A stretch of 5,833 bases of DNA from Thermoproteota archaeon (GCA_003649085.1 QMQV01000091.1:1-5833), one strand, 5' to 3'. Shown: positions 1 through 5,082, counted from the first letter of the stretch. The notes: generated by a model from the letters alone, not told the origin. Program-made: numbers and translations.

Positions 1-428
1 TTAAGAAGCTTAAGCGTCCCACCTGCTGGCGCTGTATCCCAGACGATGTAGTCGTAAGCCCCCTCTCTCTGAAGCTTCATGACATAGGCTAGGCAAAACT
101 CATCAGCTATTCCCGGAGCTCCAGCTACGTAGTCTATGATGGATTTGTCTACTGGTAGAAAAGCAGATATGACTTGGTAGACCTCATCTCCATATTCTCG
201 CTTCCACATCTCAATTACCTTGTCCTCGCTTAGCTCAAGGACATGTAGAGGTAAGTCTTGCAGTGTGTTTGAGGAGCTTAGCTCTAAGATATCTGACAGC
301 GATGGCATCGGATCGCTGCTGACTAAGAGCGTCTTAAGACCATTTGAAGCTAACTTAACCGCTGTCGAAGCTGCGCACGTGGTTTTCCCTACCCCACCTT
401 TACCCCAAAATGAGATTATCGAAGTCAA
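1..428 (-). CDS. ArsA/Get3-family ATPase, N-terminal part (C-terminus beyond window edge)
   Basis: This is the first 142 residues of a cytosolic SIMIBI-class P-loop ATPase; the rest lies off the left edge. I start it at TTG 428, which gives MTSIISFWGKGGVGKT, so the P-loop sits where this family has it. The frame stays open to a second TTG at 449, and no clear SD precedes either. Visible motifs are the deviant Walker A GKGGVGKT (residues 9-16, signature lysine K10), a switch I-like SSDPMPSLSD (37-46, compare DPAHSLSD in ArsA/Get3), an APGIADE stretch (104-110), and the switch II-like WDTAPAGGTLKLL (130-142, compare DTAPTGHTLRLL). The switch II motif separates it from the MinD and ParA groups. 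Family members act in arsenite efflux, tail-anchored protein delivery or metal and cofactor handling; the N-terminal half cannot say which. It is divergent from the MinD-ferredoxin operon. Family assignment is firm, function open. Confidence 0.85.
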   Translation of the reverse strand, partial: MTSIISFWGKGGVGKTTCAASTAVKLASNGLKTLLVSSDPMPSLSDILELSSSNTLQDLPLHVLELSEDKVIEMWKREYGDEVYQVISAFLPVDKSIIDYVAGAPGIADEFCLAYVMKLQREGAYDYIVWDTAPAGGTLKLL

Positions 429-601
429 GTAGATGCCCCACGAGCTCAATGGCTTAAGTAGCTATTGGAAAATTAAGTTTATCTTAGCGGACACTTAATA
501 TAGAGCGAGGATGATGAAGAAGAGCTGATGTGAAAGCTTTCTCGATGTGCAAAGATCGCGGGGCTGACTTCTAACAAGCTTTTTACTCTATAGTGGGGCT
601 T

Positions 602-615
602 GGAAATGTTTAAGA
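602..615 (+). promoter_or_regulatory. Candidate BRE/TATA promoter of the MinD-ferredoxin operon
   Basis: GGAAAT (602-607) followed by GTTTAAGA (608-615) resembles an archaeal purine-rich BRE plus TATA box. Initiation about 25 bases downstream would fall near 637, leaving a leader of roughly 40 bases before the TTG start and keeping the SD motif in the mRNA. Read by eye only. Confidence 0.4.
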
Positions 616-666
616 GGTAAAGTGGCATGGCGAGAGCGTGGGGAAACGTCTTAGGTCTATTTTCGT

Positions 667-672
667 AAGGTG
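667..672 (+). promoter_or_regulatory. Shine-Dalgarno AAGGTG that selects TTG 679 as the start
   Basis: AAGGTG matches the core of the archaeal anti-SD complement (GGAGGTGATC). It lies six bases before TTG 679. It also contains the GTG at 670 that opens the longest ORF, so this SD cannot serve that GTG. This favours the TTG, which also removes a non-family N-terminal extension. Confidence 0.6.
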
Positions 673-678
673 TTTAAC

Positions 679-1527
679 TTGATAATAGCTGTTGCAGGCG
701 GGAAAGGAGGGTGCGGCAAGACAACTGTCGCTGTCAACTTAGCTTTATCGCTCGCTTCGGAGAAAAAGGTGTTGATAGCTGACTGCGATGTCGAGGAGCC
801 TAATGTCCATCTCTTGATACGACATAAGCTGCTTCGTGAGAAAGTCGTGAGCGTTTTCACCCCTAAGTTCGATATGGAAAAGTGTACGCTATGTGGAATT
901 TGCGCAGATTTTTGTCAATATCACGCTATAGTCAAGGTCTTAGATAAGCTGCTATTTTTCCAAGAGCTTTGTCATGGGTGTGAAGGGTGTAGGTATGTTT
1001 GCCCGAAAAACGCTATTGTAAAAGGTGAGAGAGTTATAGGGGTTGTCCGCGAGTGTGTTTCAGAAGACGACGCGTTAAGGCTGGTTTACGGCGTGTTAAA
1101 TGTCGGTGAGCCCAGAGCTTCTCCGTTGATCGAAGCTGTGAGGAGGAGCTGTAGCGGAGATGTCGATGTCGTGGTTATCGACGCTCCTCCTGGAACAGCT
1201 TGTCCTGTTATCGCATCTATTAAGGACGTAGATCACGTATTGTTGGTTACTGAGCCTACGCCTATGGGCTTTTACGACTTAAAGCTTATTGTAGATGTAG
1301 CTAGGAGGCTTGGCTTAAGCTTCAGCGTCGTAGTTAACAAGGCGGGCTTAGGCGATGTGAAGGTTTACGAGTACTGCGAGAAGGAGAGGATACCGATTGT
1401 GCTGGAGATACCATATGATAGGGGGATTTCAGAGCTTTACTCTCGTGGGATACCGATAGTTAAGGCAATTCCAAATTGGCGCGAGAGATTTGTTAAGTGC
1501 TATGAGTGTATTTGCGAGATGATGTGA
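679..1527 (+). CDS. MinD-superfamily P-loop ATPase with inserted two-cluster ferredoxin domain (first of pair, GEP-type)
   Basis: A 282-residue cytosolic SIMIBI ATPase of the COG1149 type, related to the Mrp/Nbp35 iron-sulfur carriers. Residues (from TTG 679): deviant Walker A GGKGGCGKTT (7-16, with Cys12 where Thr or Val is usual), ADCDVEEPN (34-42), then an inserted ferredoxin domain with two CxxCxxCxxxC motifs (C69/72/75/79 and C98/101/104/108, the second followed by Pro), a GEPRASPLI segment (143-151) and the Walker B/switch II-like IDAPPGT (167-173). The C-terminus ends with an extra CxxCxC (C274/277/279). The longest ORF begins at GTG 670, but the SD at 667-672 favours the TTG. One base separates its TGA from the ATG of the second ATPase, so the two form an operon. 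Family members are thought to handle Fe-S or metal clusters; the exact client is unknown. Family assignment is very secure. Confidence 0.93.
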   Translation: MIIAVAGGKGGCGKTTVAVNLALSLASEKKVLIADCDVEEPNVHLLIRHKLLREKVVSVFTPKFDMEKCTLCGICADFCQYHAIVKVLDKLLFFQELCHGCEGCRYVCPKNAIVKGERVIGVVRECVSEDDALRLVYGVLNVGEPRASPLIEAVRRSCSGDVDVVVIDAPPGTACPVIASIKDVDHVLLVTEPTPMGFYDLKLIVDVARRLGLSFSVVVNKAGLGDVKVYEYCEKERIPIVLEIPYDRGISELYSRGIPIVKAIPNWRERFVKCYECICEMM

Positions 1528-1528
1528 A

Positions 1529-2413
1529 ATGGTTAAGGAGCTCGTAGTAATAAGCGGAAAAGGAGGTACTGGTAAGACCTCCATCGCCGCTTCAATAATT
1601 TCCATAGCTTCAAATAGCATAAAGCTCGTAGCCGCTGACTGCGATGTAGATGCCTCAACTCTACACGTGCTCTTAAACCCTAGAATTAAACATGAGGAGA
1701 AATTTTCTGGTTCTAAGGTAGCGGAGATCAATCGCAGCGAGTGCATTAGATGCGGGTGCTGTCAAGCCGTCTGCGAGTTCAATGCCATAGAGGATTTTCG
1801 CGTCGACGTATTCTCATGTGAAGGCTGTGGAGTATGTCGCCTGTTTTGCCCTGTTAACGCCATATCGCTTAAAGATAGGGAATCTGGCTTCTTGTTTATA
1901 TCTGAGACAAAGTATGGCCCTATGTGCCATGCTCGGCTCTTGCCAGGAGAAGCTAACTCCGGTAAGCTAGTTAGCTTGGTTAAGCAGCGCGCGAAGATGG
2001 TAGCTGAAGAGGAAAAGCGGGACTTAATAGTCGTAGATGGCCCCCCAGGCATAGGCTGTCCAGTCATATCCTCTATTGCCGGAGCAAACCTATTGTTGGC
2101 TGTAGCTGAACCAACGCTGTCTGGCCTCCATGACTTAATGCGCGTTATAGGCTTAGCACGATTTTTTAAGATGACGAAAGTATTCGTAGCTATTAACATG
2201 TGGGATATCAATGCTGAGGTCTCAGCAAAGATAGTGGAAGCTTGTAGAAATGAGGGTGTTGAGGTTTTAGCGAAAATACCTTTTGATAGAAGGGTTATCG
2301 AGGCTGTTGTAAATAGAGCTCCAGCTGTAGAATATGATCCTAAAAGCGCGTTTAGCGTAGAGGTTAAGCATCTCTGGGATAGCTTAGCTTCGACGCTTGC
2401 ACTTACATCTTAG
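1529..2413 (+). CDS. MinD-superfamily P-loop ATPase with inserted two-cluster ferredoxin domain (second of pair, NSGKLV-type)
   Basis: A 294-residue paralogue of the preceding gene and its probable partner. It starts at ATG 1529, one base after the upstream stop, so translation is likely coupled. Motifs: SGKGGTGKTS Walker A (9-18), AADCDVDASTLH (35-46), ferredoxin insertion with C72/75/78/82 and C97/100/103/107 (second motif followed by Pro), GEANSGKLV (140-148), and the switch II-like VVDGPPGIGCPV (168-179). The first cluster motif reads CIRCGCCQAVC, giving one extra cysteine (C77). In this family ATPases often occur as tandem pairs in which one member carries a GEP segment and the other GExNSGKLV, exactly as here, which suggests a heteromer; that is inference. 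The gene ends 14 bases from the convergent COG1433 gene. No T-run follows its stop, so its transcript probably runs antisense into that gene. Confidence 0.94.
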   Translation: MVKELVVISGKGGTGKTSIAASIISIASNSIKLVAADCDVDASTLHVLLNPRIKHEEKFSGSKVAEINRSECIRCGCCQAVCEFNAIEDFRVDVFSCEGCGVCRLFCPVNAISLKDRESGFLFISETKYGPMCHARLLPGEANSGKLVSLVKQRAKMVAEEEKRDLIVVDGPPGIGCPVISSIAGANLLLAVAEPTLSGLHDLMRVIGLARFFKMTKVFVAINMWDINAEVSAKIVEACRNEGVEVLAKIPFDRRVIEAVVNRAPAVEYDPKSAFSVEVKHLWDSLASTLALTS

Positions 2414-2427
2414 CCTAGCGACAAATA

Positions 2428-2835
2428 CTAGTAATAGTATGGATAGTAGAAGTGTCGGCGCATGCCAAAGCCCATGCCCCACTGATGAGCAGAATATTGC
2501 ATGGGCTGAAGCTTTCCACTGCGATAGGCTTCAACAGCTTCCCTAACTGACCTGAAATTACCTGTATAAATTGGTATTCTAGCGGCACTAAGTACTTGAA
2601 AGGCATTTGGACCCACATTACCGGTTATGACAGCTTCTACACCTTTGCTAACTACTAGCTGAGCTGACTGAATTCCAGCCCCACCTGGAGCTGTAACCGC
2701 TGGGTTTTGAATAGCTTCCAAGAGACGTAGTTCGTCAACGTCTATGATTAAGAAATAGGCACAGCGTCCAAATCTTGGGTCCACAGGAGCATCTAAGCTT
2801 GGTCCCGTTGCAGTCACGCAGATCTTTCTAGTCAT
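2428..2835 (-). CDS. NifX/NifB C-terminal-like (COG1433, MTH1175/Orp-type) metal-cofactor protein
   Basis: A 135-residue single-domain protein of the dinitrogenase iron-molybdenum cofactor fold. Family marks are the N-terminal PVDPRFGRC (17-25), GGAGIQSAQLV (51-61), and the near-invariant VITGNVGPNAFQVL (69-82). Relatives bind or carry Fe-S or Mo-containing clusters; in Desulfovibrio a COG1433 protein (Orp) holds a Mo-Cu cluster and is encoded with two MinD-ferredoxin ATPases like those found here. No nif structural genes are visible, so nitrogen fixation is not implied. The C-terminal tail (about 112-135) is rich in Met, His, Gly and aromatics, ending FYYPYYY, and could bind metal. I start it at ATG 2835 rather than the upstream ATG 2853: a GTGA SD-like motif lies five bases before 2835, and the TATA box at 2865-2872 is too close for 2853. 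It is convergent with the ATPase operon and divergent from the DUF169 gene. Confidence 0.92.
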   Translation of the reverse strand: MTRKICVTATGPSLDAPVDPRFGRCAYFLIIDVDELRLLEAIQNPAVTAPGGAGIQSAQLVVSKGVEAVITGNVGPNAFQVLSAARIPIYTGNFRSVREAVEAYRSGKLQPMQYSAHQWGMGFGMRRHFYYPYYY

Positions 2836-2864
2836 GTTGCTCACTAAGAACATCTTAAAGCATT

Positions 2865-2872
2865 TTTATAAA
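2865..2872 (-). promoter_or_regulatory. TATA box TTTATAAA of the COG1433 gene
   Basis: A perfect palindromic TTTATAAA sits about 30 bases upstream of ATG 2835. Initiation 24-30 bases from its centre would give a very short leader ahead of 2835 and would fall downstream of ATG 2853. Being symmetric it could also fire rightward, but no gene begins at the matching distance on the plus strand. Confidence 0.6.
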
Positions 2873-3060
2873 CGTTCTCATACCGACAAGGTTCAAGTTT
2901 AAAAGAAGAGAATTTTGCAACCTCGATGTGAAAAACCGTAATGCGTATTTGAGCTGTTTAAAATTTATGTAGGAGAGCGATCTTGCGAAGCTTAGCTTTT
3001 AAAATGATGTCTGAGGAGAGGTGTGTTAGCTTATTAGCTTAAAGTCTACTACTTCTTCTT

Positions 3061-3066
3061 AGGTGA
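3061..3066 (+). promoter_or_regulatory. Shine-Dalgarno AGGTGA that selects TTG 3072 as the start
   Basis: AGGTGA is an exact piece of the anti-SD complement and lies five bases before the in-frame TTG 3072. The GTG at 3063, which opens the longest ORF, is inside this motif, so the TTG is the better start. The upstream gap 2873-3060 contains several TTTAAAA-like stretches (near 2897, 2960 and 2998), any of which could be the promoter; none stands out. Confidence 0.6.
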
Positions 3067-3071
3067 GAATT

Positions 3072-3845
3072 TTGGGAACGAGGCTTCAAGACCTTTACGT
3101 TAAGTTTAATGAGCTTTTGAAACTCAATACCTTTCCAGTGGCTGTTAAACTGTTTAAAGACGAGGCTAAGCTTGATGAAATAGCTAAGGCACGCCCAACA
3201 ACAAAACACACCATCTGTCAACTACTAGCACAAGCTCGCTATATGGGCAAGGTTCTTGGCGCTCACATCGAGGATGCTGATGCATGTGCTTTCGGCGCAC
3301 GTAACATGGGCTTTGTCGAATTACCTGAAGATGTTTTAGCGGGCAAGCGTACCCTCAACATCTATCATGCCTCTGAGGAAATCGCTAAGAAAGCTATTGA
3401 TTCGATACCTAAGCTTGACTTAGGAAACAAAGGCGTTTTAGTAGCTCCTATGAACCAATGCCCGATAGACGATCCCGATGTGGTCGTTTTCTACGGCAAT
3501 AGCGCGCAAATGCTTAGGCTAATAAACAGCTACGTGTGGAAGACTGGCGAGAGGCTGACGTTTGGGACTGTTGGACAATGTACATGTGCTGACGCTGTAG
3601 TCACCGCTATAAAGACAGGCAAGCCCGCACTTACCTTGCCGTGTATGGGAGCCAGGCTCTTAAGCATTGTCCAAGAATGGGAAATGATGATGGGAGTGCC
3701 AGGGCATCTGCTTGAAGCGCTGGTCGAAGGTCTTGAAAACACGCATAAAGGAGGCGTAAAGTATCCAATAGCCTACCAGATGATCTATTTAACACCACAA
3801 CCTCCAGTTAGCAGGCTTATTGGCAGGGAAGTCGTAGCAAAGTAG
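3072..3845 (+). CDS. DUF169 family protein (function unknown)
   Basis: A 257-residue soluble protein, near the usual family length, recognised as DUF169/COG2043. Supporting stretches are the N-terminal FPVAVKLF (21-28), a TICQLLAQAR block (47-56), ADACAFGARNMGF (69-81), VLVAPMNQCP (122-131), VGQCTCAD (167-174) and LPCMGAR (189-195). Six cysteines (C49, C72, C130, C170, C172, C191) sit in these conserved-looking blocks, which would fit a metal or Fe-S site, but no such role has been proven that I know of. There is no signal peptide or membrane segment. The start is TTG 3072, set by the SD at 3061-3066; the longest ORF starts three codons earlier at GTG 3063. It is a single-gene unit, divergent from the COG1433 gene and convergent with a pseudogene, with a T-run 32 bases beyond its stop. 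DUF169 proteins are common in anaerobic archaea and bacteria. Confidence 0.88.
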   Translation: MGTRLQDLYVKFNELLKLNTFPVAVKLFKDEAKLDEIAKARPTTKHTICQLLAQARYMGKVLGAHIEDADACAFGARNMGFVELPEDVLAGKRTLNIYHASEEIAKKAIDSIPKLDLGNKGVLVAPMNQCPIDDPDVVVFYGNSAQMLRLINSYVWKTGERLTFGTVGQCTCADAVVTAIKTGKPALTLPCMGARLLSIVQEWEMMMGVPGHLLEALVEGLENTHKGGVKYPIAYQMIYLTPQPPVSRLIGREVVAK

Positions 3846-3860
3846 CTCCTCATCCGCTTA

Positions 3861-4266
3861 TCACACGCTTCTCCTTATTTTTTGAGGAGGATCATTAACG
3901 TGTCTTCAAAGTCCCTTACTAAAACTTAATAAATACTTATACCAAGCTCATCTATTGTTATGTCGGTTATCAATGGCCAACTAAGTCTCTCTGTATAACT
4001 AAGTCGGCTATAGTCTTTGATAAGAGCTCATCTCCGTCTAAAAGCTCTAACTCCATGGCTTTTTCAGCAAGCTTCAGTTATGATCGAAGCTTCTTCAACT
4101 GGACATGTCTTAAGCCTATCAAGCTCTATGCAGAGTTTTTTGCTAGCTCTTGATCGATTACTAAGCATGGTCTAGGGCTTTCAGCTCCACCATTAGCTAA
4201 TACCGCAGCTTCTACAAAGTTGCCTGAACCAAGCACTTTGATCCTAAGCATTACCCTTACTACCAA
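3861..4266 (-). pseudogene. Decayed retropepsin-like (aspartyl-protease-fold) archaeal family gene, four frameshifts plus a nonsense codon
   Basis: No long ORF survives, but on the minus strand a protein can be followed by switching frames. Frame 1 runs from TTG 4266 or ATG 4251 (MLRIKVLGSGNFVEAAVLAN, then GAESPRPCLVIDQELA). At the A-run 4141-4136 it moves to frame 2 (KLCIELDRLKTCPVEEASII), near 4078-4070 back to frame 1 (KAMELELLDGDELLSKTIAD), near 3985 to frame 2 (SWPLITDITIDELGISI), and near 3930 to frame 3 (LSFSKGL-stop-RHVNDPP), ending at TGA 3863-3861. The internal TGA (3908-3906) replaces an expected Trp codon. From memory, archaeal retropepsin-like proteins of about 130 residues carry VEALANSGFE, LAEKLGL, PLISDxLxxELGI and GLWRF in this order, and all four places are recognisable. 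The rebuilt length, about 135 residues, fits. The DTG-like catalytic site reads ANGGAE. That it is a broken gene is fairly sure; the family name rests on my recall. Confidence 0.62.
3871..3889 (+). terminator. Poly-T terminator of the DUF169 gene
   Basis: TTTTTT at 3878-3883 lies about 30 bases after the DUF169 stop, as expected for an archaeal intrinsic terminator. CTCCT (3871-3875) and AGGAG (3885-3889) could form a small stem with the T-run in its loop. The same bases are the antisense of the end of the pseudogene described next, so the stem may be coincidental. Confidence 0.45.
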
Positions 4267-4378
4267 TGGTTTCACCGATCTCCTTTCTTAAAACCCACCT
4301 TCCGAGCCTAATTTTACACCCTTTAACGATGTCTTCACCGCTAAGAAACTCTTCGTCAATAAACACTTTCCTAGGCAT
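4244..4378 (-). CDS. Small 44-residue ORF overlapping the start of the pseudogene, unknown
   Basis: ATG 4378 opens a 44-residue frame beginning MPRKVFIDEEFLSGED and ending GSKGNA, in a different frame from the pseudogene and overlapping its start (4266 or 4251). It has a plausible set-up: TTTAATA (4417-4411) at TATA distance and a GTGGT element a few bases before the ATG. It is rich in charged residues and has no membrane segment or known motif. If real, it would be the first gene of a two-gene unit whose second gene has decayed, or itself a truncated remnant. I do not recognise it, and an ORF this short can occur by chance. Confidence 0.35.
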   Translation of the reverse strand: MPRKVFIDEEFLSGEDIVKGCKIRLGRWVLRKEIGETIGSKGNA

Positions 4379-4492
4379 CTTTTACCACTAAATAAGCTAG
4401 ATGAAGCCTCTATTAAACTCGATTACAGCTATGGTCAGATGTTCCGGCGCTCCTCATAGATCAGCAAGGAGGACCGCCGAAGCCACATCATC

Positions 4493-4506
4493 CCACTTAT
4501 AAGTGG
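4493..4506. repeat. Perfect 14-base palindrome centred on TTATAA
   Basis: CCACTTATAAGTGG is an exact inverted repeat with no spacer. A dyad over a TATA-like core is a common form for an archaeal repressor operator, but no intact gene starts at promoter distance on either side, so it may be a relic or chance. Confidence 0.5.
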
Positions 4507-4570
4507 AAAAAGCGTGTTAAAAGCCTTTACCACCTGCTCCTTATTTATAAGTTCTATAGGTAAAATAGGT

Positions 4571-4578
4571 AAAAAAGA
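4571..4578 (-). terminator. Poly-T terminator of the feoB-membrane protein operon
   Basis: Read on the minus strand, TCTTTTTT begins 15 bases after the TAG of the membrane protein gene and follows a C-rich patch. This is a typical archaeal T-run terminator for the feoB transcript. Confidence 0.55.
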
Positions 4579-4593
4579 GGGAAAGTCTGTTAA

Positions 4594-5076
4594 CTACTTG
4601 TAAACTTTGAGCGGGGCACGACTTATCTTGAGCGAGTACGCGAATAAAGCGAGCGACGGTATTCCTAAGACGACATCAGGTCTTAAGAGGTCTGGCAAAG
4701 CTTCGTACTCTGCAGCCTCACCTGCTAACGCTAAAACACCTACATCGGCATAACCGGCAACAACTACTAGAAGCTGTATGATTAGCAACCCCAGCCCTAT
4801 AGCTGAGCCGACCAGCAAACAGGACAAAGCCTTTACGTCAGATCTCCTCGCACGGTAAATTACGTGCCCTAGGAGCAGCATGCCTACAGTGACTAAGGCT
4901 ATCATGCACCCAGGGTCGCTTGGCACGAACACCAACAACCAGTCGATAGCGCTTACGTTGGGGAGGAAAGTGTATATGAGCCAATTGGAGAGCGTAAGCA
5001 AACCATAAGCCATATATAGGATGCCAGCTATGAAAGCTAGAGCTGTTGCAGCTGATGAGATCTTAACGGTGGACAT
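4594..5076 (-). CDS. Four-helix membrane protein coupled to feoB, unknown function
   Basis: A 160-residue integral membrane protein. Hydrophobic segments lie at about 9-38 (one long or two short helices), 57-74, 84-118 and 135-149, with positive clusters RARR (75-78) after the second and a Lys/Arg-rich tail, so about four helices with a cytosolic C-terminus is reasonable. Acidic loops (E120, E123, E125, D129) join the last two helices. It starts at ATG 5076: the SD AAGGTGAT at 5090-5083 is six bases upstream and holds the TGA stop of feoB, so translation is coupled. The longest ORF begins two codons earlier at GTG 5082, touching the SD. Its position says it helps or regulates FeoB, but the sequence matches no FeoA (an SH3-like soluble protein) or FeoC that I know. 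Real gene: confident. Role: inferred only from context. Confidence 0.82.
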   Translation of the reverse strand: MSTVKISSAATALAFIAGILYMAYGLLTLSNWLIYTFLPNVSAIDWLLVFVPSDPGCMIALVTVGMLLLGHVIYRARRSDVKALSCLLVGSAIGLGLLIIQLLVVVAGYADVGVLALAGEAAEYEALPDLLRPDVVLGIPSLALFAYSLKISRAPLKVYK

Positions 5077-5082
5077 TTTCAC

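Larger units (their letters stand above)
429..678. other. Divergent intergenic region between the ArsA-like gene and the MinD-ferredoxin operon
   Basis: About 250 bases must carry both promoters. For the plus-strand operon the best box is at 602-615 (listed separately). For the minus-strand ArsA-like gene, two weak AT-rich elements read on the minus strand as CTATATTAAG (505-496) and GATAAACTTAATT (483-471); either could be a TATA box, neither is compelling. A 13-codon ORF (627-668) ends at the SD of the next gene and is probably chance. A weak C/D-box-like arrangement at 511-567 is discussed in the findings. I see no tRNA, repeat or transposon remnant here. Confidence 0.5.
4379..4593. other. 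Gene-free stretch between the small ORF and the membrane protein gene
   Basis: I find no supportable gene in these 215 bases. Minus-strand reading gives only short broken frames: a 53-codon frame that is simply readthrough of the membrane-protein stop, and fragments such as DDVASAVLLADL and GAPEHLTIAVIEF separated by a stop. The second kind looks faintly protein-like and could be more decayed coding sequence, but nothing identifies it. The stretch does contain the terminator at 4571-4578, a minus-strand TATA-like TTATAAAT near 4543-4550, and the perfect 14-base palindrome at 4493-4506. Confidence 0.45.

Noticed and set aside
220..432. 70-codon plus-strand ORF opposite the ArsA-like gene
   Set aside because: It is a shadow of the minus-strand ATPase, which has complete P-loop and switch motifs.
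627..668. 13-codon ORF (MARAWGNVLGLFS) ending at the SD of the first MinD-ferredoxin gene, possible leader peptide
   Set aside because: The best promoter box would start transcription near 637, inside the ORF, and the peptide has no run of regulatory codons; too short to support.
1762..2211. 149-codon minus-strand ORF inside the second MinD-ferredoxin gene
   Set aside because: Antisense to a gene with full family motifs; its translation is low-complexity Ser/Thr/Lys typical of a shadow frame.
679..2835. Nitrogen fixation locus because of the NifX-like protein
   Set aside because: No nifH, nifD, nifK, nifE, nifN or nifB is present, and stand-alone COG1433 proteins are widespread in non-fixing anaerobes.
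3884..3929. Strong SD-like GAGGAGGATCA followed by GTG 3900 on the plus strand
   Set aside because: The frame stops after nine codons, and these bases are explained as the antisense of the rebuilt pseudogene C-terminus.
4435..4593. 53-codon in-frame continuation after the TAG of the membrane protein, possible stop readthrough or pyrrolysine
   Set aside because: TAG also ends three other genes here, a T-run terminator lies in the way, the translation looks non-coding, and an open run of this length is not rare by chance.
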